A stretch of DNA of 64,000 nt from Tessaracoccus defluvii (lineage in GTDB: Bacteria; Actinomycetota; Actinomycetes; Propionibacteriales; Propionibacteriaceae), in contig NZ_CP060789.1 in assembly GCF_014489575.1 (NCBI RefSeq), positions 3,782,001 through 3,846,000 on the forward strand, given 5' to 3'. Numbering within the stretch: position 1 is the first letter of the stretch; every line of letters begins with the position of its first letter. Of the stretch, positions 57,846 through 64,000 are shown piece after piece. The notes beneath the pieces were generated by a model. It was not told the DNA's origin. It ran no database searches and saw only the letters and a list, made by a program, of their open reading frames with translations. The translations under genes and the position numbers were made by a program.

Positions 57846-58818
57846 TCAGGCCAGCACCCGCGCCCCGCCGATCAGGCGGACGCGGACGCTGGGGGCCGTG
57901 ACGCGGTCAGGGCTGCTGACCGCGGCCCGCTGGCCGTCCGGCAGCCTGACCCACACCTCGACGTCGTCCGGCGTGTAGCCCTGGTCGAGCACCTCGACCT
58001 CGGCGCCGTCGGCGGCGAGGACCAACGAACTGGGCAGGACCCGAGGACCTGACCCACCTCCAGTCGGCCGGCCCAGCCGAGCTCCTCCGCGGTGGCCTGG
58101 GTGATGAAGGCGCGCGCGCCCAGGAAGGCGGCCACCTGGCGGGAGGCAGGCGCGTGGCGCAGGTCCTCCGGGGCGGCCACCTGCAGCAGTTCTCCCTCAT
58201 CCAGGACGGCGACCCGGTCGGCGACGGTGTAGGCCTCCTGGTGGTCGTGGGTCACATAGATCGCAGTGGTCTCCGTCTCCCGCAGGATGCGCGCGAGGTC
58301 CTCGGTGAGCCGGCGACGCAGCCCGGAGTCCAGCGCCGACAGGGGCTCGTCCAGCAGGATCATCCGGGGCCGCGGCGCCAGCGAGCGGGCCAGCGCGACA
58401 CGCTGCGCCTGGCCGCCGGAGAGTTCCGTGGGGCGCCTGTCCTCGTATCCCTCGAGCCCCACCAGCCTCAGCAGCTCGGCCACGCGGGCCCGCTGCTCGG
58501 TGCGGGGCAGGCGGCCGAGCCCGTAGGCGATGTTGCGGCCCACGGTCATGGTGGGGAAGAGCTGGCCGTCCTGGAACACCAGCCCGAAGTTCCGCTTGTG
58601 CACCGGCACGCCGTCGAGGGGGACGCCGTCCCACGTGAGCCGGCCGCCCGCGAGGGGCTCCAGTCCGGCGACGGCGCGCAGCAGCGTCGACTTCCCCGAC
58701 CCGGAGGCGCCGAGCAGGGCGACCACCTCGCCGGGGAGACCCCCAGGCTGACCGAGTCCACGGCGGTGAGCGCCCCGTACCGGATCGTCGCGTCGATGAT
58801 CTGCAGACCGGCTACCAC
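57846..58818 (-). CDS. thiQ: thiamine ABC transporter ATP-binding protein (two frame breaks)
   Basis: The ATPase of the thiamine importer, about 324 residues. Walker A is [13 protein letters not shown], the Q-loop [13 protein letters not shown], signature [15 protein letters not shown], Walker [13 protein letters not shown], switch VTHDHQEA. After about residue 230 a short TOBE-like C-terminal domain ([20 protein letters not shown]) appears in the repaired frame. Breaks: GGGG at 58733-58736 (joining [16 protein letters not shown]) and CCC at 58040-58042 (joining EVGQVLG to VLPSSLVL). GTG start overlaps the thiP stop. Last gene of the thiB-thiP-thiQ operon. Confidence 0.9.
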
Positions 58819-60476
58819 GCGGCCACCTCCTTGGGTCGCAGCCGCTCGGCGGCGGCCATCGTCAATCCTGCCAGGGCCGCCAACAGCACGGAGGCGGCCA
58901 GCGCCATGCCGTACGACTCGGCTCCCGGGCGCCCGAACAGGCGGAAGATCAGCACCGGCAGCGTGGGGTTGTCCGGCCGGGCCAGGAACGAGGTCGCCCC
59001 AAACTCGCCCAGCGACGTGGCGAACGCGAAGCCGACGGCGAGGCCCAGCCCGCGCCACAGGTGGGGGAGCTCCACCCGGGCCAGCACCGCCAGCGGCGGG
59101 GAGCCGAGCGTGGCGGCGGCCTCGAGCTGGCGTGGGTCGATGGCGCGCAGCACGGGCAGGAGCGAGCGCACGACGAGCGGCAGCGCGACCACCGCCTGCG
59201 CGATGGGGATGAGCACCACGGAGCTGCGCAGGTCCAGCGGCGGCCGGTTGAGCGTGATGAGGTACCCGAACCCGACGGTGACCGCGGACACGCCGAGCGG
59301 CAGCAGGAACAGGGCCTCCAGCGTCGACAACGCCCGCCTCCCGGCCGCGGCCCGGGGCCTGCGCGACGCGACCAGCGCGACGATCAGGCCCAGCGGCACG
59401 GCGATGGCCGTGGCCGCGAGCGCAGTGACCAGCGAGGTGGCCAACGCGGCCGGCAGGGTCGATCCAGCGACCGACCCGGTGACGAGGTCGGCGTAGTTGG
59501 CCGTCGTCAGCCCGCCGCCACGGTGCAGTGACCTCCACGCCAGGTTCACCAGCGGCAGGCCGATCAGGAGCAGCGCCACGCCCAGCGTGATGCCCAACGC
59601 GACGATGTCGCGCGGGAGCCGGAGCGGCGTCGAGCCGCTTCCCGCCGGCTGGAGCCGGAGCGCGGCCGTCAACCGGGCCTGCGTCCGCGACGACGACCAG
59701 AGCGCCGCCGTGACGATGATCAGCTGCGTGATCGACAACGCTGCGGCACCACGCAGGTCGAGCAGCTGCGTGGTCAGGAACCAGATCTGGGTCTCGATGC
59801 TCTCGTAGCGCGTCTGTCCGAGCACCATGACGATCCCGTAGGAGGAGGCGCTGAACAGGAACACGAGCGACGCGGCCGAAACGAGGGCGGGGCCCAGCGC
59901 GGGCAGCGTCACGGTGAACAGCACCCGCAGCTGCGAGGCGCCGAGCGTGGCGGCCGCCTGCGCGAGCCGCGGGTCCAGGCGCTCCCACAGCGTGCCGATG
60001 GTGCGGACCGCCACCGAGTAGTTGAAGAAGACCAGCGCGGCGATGATCGGGGCGGCGGTGCCGTCGAGGCCCAACCCGCCGAGAAGGCCGTCGGGGCGCA
60101 GCAGCGACCCGAACGCCACGCCGACGACCACGGTCGGCAGGACGAACGGGATCGTGACGGCCGTCCGCAGCGCGGTGACGCCCCTGAAGCGCCTGCGGTA
60201 GAGGAGCCAGGCCCCGGGCACCCCCAGCGCCAGGCACAGGACGGTCGACGCGGTGGCCGACCACAGGGTGAACCCGATGGCCCGCCAAGTGCGCGTGGAG
60301 GTGAAGACCCGGCCGAGCGCGCCAGGATCGAACGAGCCGCCGTCGAAGAAGCCACGCAGGATCAGCGCGGCCGCCGGCCAGGCGAAGAAGACGGTGAGGA
60401 AGGCCGCCGGGACGAGCGCCGCGGTCACCCACGACGCCCGCCAGGCAAGGCGGCTCAGCCGATCTCGTCGGTCCAC
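58812..60476 (-). CDS. thiP: thiamine ABC transporter permease
   Basis: A 554-residue fused double permease with about 12 transmembrane helices. Each half carries an EAA-type loop: LAQAAATLGASQLRVLFTVT and QLEAAATLGSPPLAVLARVE. The pairing and size match ThiP and related Fe/thiamine permeases. GTG start inside the thiB 3' end (22-bp overlap), stop inside the thiQ start. Translationally coupled. Confidence 0.9.
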   Translation of the reverse strand: MDRRDRLSRLAWRASWVTAALVPAAFLTVFFAWPAAALILRGFFDGGSFDPGALGRVFTSTRTWRAIGFTLWSATASTVLCLALGVPGAWLLYRRRFRGVTALRTAVTIPFVLPTVVVGVAFGSLLRPDGLLGGLGLDGTAAPIIAALVFFNYSVAVRTIGTLWERLDPRLAQAAATLGASQLRVLFTVTLPALGPALVSAASLVFLFSASSYGIVMVLGQTRYESIETQIWFLTTQLLDLRGAAALSITQLIIVTAALWSSSRTQARLTAALRLQPAGSGSTPLRLPRDIVALGITLGVALLLIGLPLVNLAWRSLHRGGGLTTANYADLVTGSVAGSTLPAALATSLVTALAATAIAVPLGLIVALVASRRPRAAAGRRALSTLEALFLLPLGVSAVTVGFGYLITLNRPPLDLRSSVVLIPIAQAVVALPLVVRSLLPVLRAIDPRQLEAAATLGSPPLAVLARVELPHLWRGLGLAVGFAFATSLGEFGATSFLARPDNPTLPVLIFRLFGRPGAESYGMALAASVLLAALAGLTMAAAERLRPKEVAAW

Positions 60477-61509
60477 TGCAGGAGCCACGCGTCGCGGTTC
60501 GCTCCGAGTTCCTCGGCGGACAACTCGATCGGGGCGGCGGGGACAGGGGCGAACGCCGCCCACTCCTCGGGAAGTTCGGCGGTCGCCAGCGCCGGATACA
60601 TGTACATGTCGCCCGGGATGGCTGCCTGCACCTCGGGGCTCGCCAGGAAGTCGACGAACGCCCGGGCGCCCGCCTCGTTCTCGGCCCCGGCCAGCACGCC
60701 AGCGTATTCGACCTGCCGGAAGCACGTCTCGGGCAGGGCGGTGGTCGTCGTGGCACCGTCGGTCACGGTGTAGGCGGGGGAGCTGGCGTAGCTGAGCACC
60801 AGCGGCCGGGGGCCCTTGCCGTCGGCGCCCGAGAAGTCGGTGTAGTACGCCTCGGTCCAGCCAGAGGCCACCTTCAGGCCGTTGGCCTCCAGCGACTTCC
60901 AGTAGTCGACCCAGCCCTCTCCCTTCACTCCGATCGTCGCGGCGAGGAACGCGAGGCCGGGCGACGACGAGGCGGGGCTGGTGACGACCAGCAGGTCCTT
61001 GTACTCGGGGCGGGCCAGGTCGTCGAGGGTGACGGGCAGTGCGAGACCCTTCTCCTCGAACCAGGCGACGTCCGCGTTGATGCACACGTCGCCGAAGTCG
61101 ATCGGCGTGAGGCCCGGCTGGGGCTCCAGACCCGGCACAGGATCCGTCAGGGCGGGCGACAGGTAGTCCGCGAGCACCCCCTCGGCGACGGCGCGGGCCG
61201 ACGACGTGTTGTCGATGCCGTAGACGGCGTCGCCGAGCGGCGCGTCCTTGGTCAGAACCAGCTGGTTGACCAGCGCGATCGAGGCGTCCTGCGTCAGGTA
61301 CGTGACCCGGTAGCCCGTCTGCTCCTCGAAGGCGGCCTTGAGATCGTCGGGCAGCGAGAACGACTCGTGCACCACGACGGTGAGTTCCTTCGACGCCGAG
61401 GCGGACGGGGCCGCCGCGGAGGGGTCGGAGGGCCCGGGTCCTGGGCGCCGCCGGTGCAGGCGCTCAGCAGCAGGGCGACGGCGAGCGTCGCGAGCGGAAG
61501 TCGCTTCAT
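60455..61509 (-). CDS. thiB: thiamine-binding lipoprotein (one frame break)
   Basis: The solute-binding component, about 351 residues. A lipoprotein signal (KRLPLATLAVALLLSACTGG) with a lipobox Leu-Ser-Ala-Cys anchors it outside the membrane. The mature part (VVVHESFSLPDDLKAAFEEQ, then GYRVTYLTQDASIALVNQLV) is the extracellular-binding-protein fold of ThiB, with conserved YGIDNTSSARAV and PGLAFLAATI. The frame breaks at GGG 61430-61432 just after the signal; one base joins GAQDPGP to SDPSAAAPSAS. The leader carries a TPP riboswitch. Ribosome site GGAG 7 nt upstream of ATG. Confidence 0.9.
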
Positions 61510-61547
61510 GTTCGGTCTCCTTTCGGAGGCTCGGCGCGTGCCGAGGA

Positions 61548-61641
61548 GATCCCACTCCCTACGCCGGTGCTAACCGGATCAGGTTGGAGGGTCTGCGGAG
61601 GGTCCGCACTCTCAGCGCCCCACGGCGCTCCCCTGTGTGTC
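61548..61641 (-). ncRNA. TPP (THI-element) riboswitch
   Basis: On the minus strand the aptamer reads GGGG...GCGCTGAGAGT (P2/J3-2 with the CUGAGA core), then ACCCTCC, then AACCTGATCCGGTTAGCACC and GGCGTAGGGAG. All consensus blocks of the thiamine pyrophosphate riboswitch are present. It precedes thiBPQ, which imports thiamine. Between aptamer and ATG, CTCC-GAAA-GGAG (61517-61528) can sequester the Shine-Dalgarno sequence, so control is probably at translation. Confidence 0.95.
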
Positions 61642-61662
61642 AGGAACCAACCCTAGCCGCGT

Positions 61663-62699
61663 CTACGCGCCGTCGGTAATCCGCAGGAGCGCGTCTCGGA
61701 TCTGCCTGGCGCGCCGCGTGCCGACCCCCTCCAGTTCCATGAGCTGACTCACCGAGGCGCCGAACAGCTCCTGCAGAGAGAACCCGTCCACCAGCTTGGC
61801 GACGAGCGGACGCGGCAGGCGGCCCGTGTTCGTGAGGAGCCGCACGCCACGGGTGGTGAGGTGCTGTTCGAGGTTCGCGTTGGGCCCGAAGCCGAGGTGC
61901 TCGGCCACGAGCTGTCCACTGAACAGTTCCTCGGGGGAGAAATTGCCCAGGGTGGTCAGGTCGAAGGCCTCGCGGGAACTCACGTGCCCCGCGTAGTCGG
62001 CGGTCAGCAGCTCGCCCAGGCCCTCGAACGTCAGGCCGAGGTCGGCGTGCTGGAGGGCGAGCAGGCGTCCCTCCACGCCCAGCAGGTCGAGGTGGAACTG
62101 CATCTCGGACGACAGCCGCCTGGTGAGCTCGAGGCGGTGCGCCACATGCGTGAGGTCGCGCAGCGTCACCTGCTCGCCGATCTCGAGGATGTCGAACTGG
62201 TCCAGCAGGTCGCCGAGCCGCTGGGAGATGCGGGCCAGCGTCGCCAGCGTCTGGTTGGCGCGGCTGATGACCTGCGGAACCGTCTCGACGAGATGACGGC
62301 GGCCGTCGAGGAAGAGCGAGATGGTCGACATCGAGGCGGACACGGTGATGACGGGGACGCCGGTGGCCTGCGCCGTCCGGTCGGCGGAGCGGTGCCGGGT
62401 GCCGGTCTCCGCCGTGGGCAGATCGCCCGCGGGAACGAGGTGCACGCCCGCCGCCACGATCCGGGTGAGGTCCTTCGACAGGATGATGGCGCCGTCCAGC
62501 TTCGCGAGCTCCCGCAGCTTCTGCTCCGTGAACTCGACGTTCAGGTCGAACCCGCCCGAGCACACCTGCCGCACGAGGGACCGTCGCCCAGCACGATCAG
62601 GGCGCCGGTCCGACCGTGCAGGATCCGGTCGATGCCGGCCCGCAGGGGCGTTCCGGGGGCGATCAGCTTCAGGTAGCGGCGCACATTGAGCTTGGACAA
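61663..62699 (-). CDS. disA: DNA integrity scanning protein / diadenylate cyclase DisA (one frame break)
   Basis: Makes cyclic di-AMP from two ATP and scans DNA junctions. The DAC domain has [37 protein letters not shown] and the catalytic DGA/RHR region ([15 protein letters not shown]). The C-terminal helix-hairpin-helix domain ([20 protein letters not shown]) binds DNA. The frame breaks near 62575; one added base joins GDGPS to [12 protein letters not shown], giving about 345 residues. Start TTG 62699, with GAGGAGG 6 nt upstream. Terminal half lies next to the thi operon. Confidence 0.93.
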
Positions 62700-62797
62700 G
62701 GGCTCCTCCTCGGATCGACCACAGTCTAGGACCCGCGACGGTGGGGCGGAGGGTCGGATTTGACCCTGACGTCGCGTCAACGTTTAGCGTCAGGAAC

Positions 62798-63547
62798 ATG
62801 AACAGCACCCAGAACCTCATCGACACCCTGAACCACGACGACGGCACCCAGCGTCGGCAGGCCGCGCTGCAGCTCGGCGCGGTCGAGGGAGCGGGGATCG
62901 CGGATGCCCTCCTGACGCGGCTGCGCCAGGAGCCCTCGTCCTGCGTCCGGGAGGACCTGACCTGGGCGCTCGTCCAGCACAGGGACGAGATCGAGACCGA
63001 CCTGGTCGACATGCTCGGCAGCGAGTCGGCGTTCGACAGGAAGACGGCCGCCCACGTGATCAGCAAGGTCGCCGACCCGCGGCACTTCGAGGCCGTGGTC
63101 GCGGTTGTGGCCGATGCCGACGCGGATGTGGCGATCAAGGGCTACCGGGCCGCCGCGAACACGGGTGGCCCTGCGGCCGTCCCGGCACTGGCGTCCCGCC
63201 TCGGGGACGGCGAGCAGCTGCAGCGGGACGCGCTGACCAGCGCCTTCGTCCGCATCGGCACCCCGGCGGTGCCCGCGCTCGTCGCGGCGCTGACGGCGGA
63301 GCGGGTCGAGGTGCGTGAGCACGCCGCCGACGCGCTCGGCCACCTGGGCTCCGACGCCGACGAGGCGGCCACCGCGCTGGAGGCCGCGGCCGCCGACGTG
63401 GACGCCGAGGTGCGTCTGGCCGCCGTCTCCGCGCTCGGGCAGCTCGACGGCGCGGCCGACGCGCCGCTCGGAAGGCTCGCCTCCGGCGTTGACCCCATGG
63501 TCGCCGCGGTGGCCACGGCCTACCTGGCGGACCGCCCCTCCGCCTGA
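62798..63547 (+). CDS. HEAT-repeat protein
   Basis: A 249-residue all-helical protein built of HEAT/PBS-lyase-like repeats, about 31 residues each: REDLTWALVQHRDEIETDLV, FDRKTAAHVISKVADPRHFE, VREHAADALGHLGSDADEAA, VRLAAVSALGQLDGAADAPL. No catalytic domain, so likely a protein-binding scaffold. ATG 62798 is preferred over GTG 62741. Its end overlaps the convergent HEAT gene by 28 bp. Confidence 0.8.
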   Translation: MNSTQNLIDTLNHDDGTQRRQAALQLGAVEGAGIADALLTRLRQEPSSCVREDLTWALVQHRDEIETDLVDMLGSESAFDRKTAAHVISKVADPRHFEAVVAVVADADADVAIKGYRAAANTGGPAAVPALASRLGDGEQLQRDALTSAFVRIGTPAVPALVAALTAERVEVREHAADALGHLGSDADEAATALEAAAADVDAEVRLAAVSALGQLDGAADAPLGRLASGVDPMVAAVATAYLADRPSA

Positions 63548-64000
63548 CGGTCCGCGGCGAGCCGGGCGGCGATGAGCCGGACCCGGCCGTCCGCGGTGTC
63601 GGCGACGCGGCGGATCGTTCCTGTCGCCGCGTCGCCGGGCAGCAGCCCGATCGCCAGCAGCGCCGCCTCCTGCACGGCCGGTTCCCGGTCGGCGAGGGCG
63701 GCGCTCAGCGGTGCGAGCGAGGCCACGTCGCCGATGGCGCCGAGGGCCTCGGCAGCATGTTCCCGCAGCAGGTCGGACGGCGAGTCGGCGAGCACCCTCT
63801 CCAGCGGGCCGCGGGCGCCGGCATGGGCCGCCAGGGCATGGGTGGCCTCGTCGCGCACCAGGCTCCTCGGGTCGCCCAGCGCCTCCACCAGCGACGCGAC
63901 GGCCGCGTCGTCGGCTAGCTGGCCGAGGCTGAACGCGGCCTTCGCCGCCACCCGCTCCACAGGATCGCCCACCAGGTCGACCAGCACAGCCACCCCCGCC
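63520..64000 (-). CDS. HEAT-repeat protein (partial at window end)
   Basis: At least 158 residues, open to the window edge. HEAT repeats are clear: VERVAAKAAFSLGQLADDAA, LVRDEATHALAAHAGARGPL, LLREHAAEALGAIGDVASLA, AVQEAALLAIGLLPGDAATG. Similar in design to the convergent neighbour, suggesting duplication or a pair working together. The N-terminus lies beyond 64000. Confidence 0.75.
   Translation of the reverse strand, partial: AGVAVLVDLVGDPVERVAAKAAFSLGQLADDAAVASLVEALGDPRSLVRDEATHALAAHAGARGPLERVLADSPSDLLREHAAEALGAIGDVASLAPLSAALADREPAVQEAALLAIGLLPGDAATGTIRRVADTADGRVRLIAARLAADRQAEGRSAR

Overview
The window is high-GC DNA from an actinobacterium. Markers are Lsr2, ClpC with a ClgR-like box, DisA, PSP1 next to holB, DUF3180 after the folate genes, and a DEAH helicase beside Tad pilus genes. 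Gene order and frequent GTG/TTG starts suggest a Propionibacteriaceae-type organism; this is inference from synteny only. About 80% of the window is ordinary chromosome.

Layout. 1-3.3 kb: DEAH/DUF1998 helicase and three small Tad-type pilin genes. 3.3-16.8 kb: membrane protein, aldo/keto reductase, methyltransferase, topA, CYTH/CHAD-like protein, tmk, holB, PSP1 protein, alpha/beta hydrolase. 16.8-25.6 kb: tRNA-Thr, amine oxidase, winged-helix protein, glnK-amtB, histidine phosphatase, RNA-methyltransferase-like protein, crcB pair, AEC transporter, ppa. 25.7-30.1 kb: dacB, DUF2342 metalloprotease, tilS, hpt. 44.7-49.6 kb: the ftsH-folE-folP-folB-folK-DUF3180 block that usually follows tilS-hpt directly. 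49.7-64 kb: a lone NuoD-like protein, lsr2, clpC, a CDP-alcohol phosphatidyltransferase, a TetR/DUF2871/MFS cluster, a TPP-riboswitch-controlled thiBPQ operon, disA and HEAT-repeat genes.

The most unusual part is 30.4-44.6 kb. A gene for an LPXTG cell-wall adhesin is split in two by a 12,592-bp transposon-like element (30964-43555). It has 50-bp imperfect inverted repeats (43/50 identical) and a 5-bp direct repeat (GAGAA) on each side. Joining the flanks at that repeat keeps the adhesin reading frame. The element carries a serine resolvase but no recognisable Tn3-type transposase. Its cargo is a TIR-domain remnant, a kinase-like protein, a YefM/RelE-type toxin-antitoxin pair, a DUF6194 gene facing a double-MerR regulator, a two-gene unit with an eCIS-like HEARH metallopeptidase, a CopB-type copper ATPase behind a CsoR-like operator, a nested insertion sequence with 48-bp inverted repeats, a ferric-reductase-like flavoprotein with a 29-residue membrane peptide, a tRNA-Arg and a 5'-truncated beta-lactamase-family gene.

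At least fifteen frame breaks lie in otherwise intact genes, several of them normally essential (clpC, topA, tmk). Each is repaired by adding one G or C, almost always in a G/C run. This looks like a sequencing or assembly artefact, not mass gene decay, and the affected genes are annotated as single full-length units.
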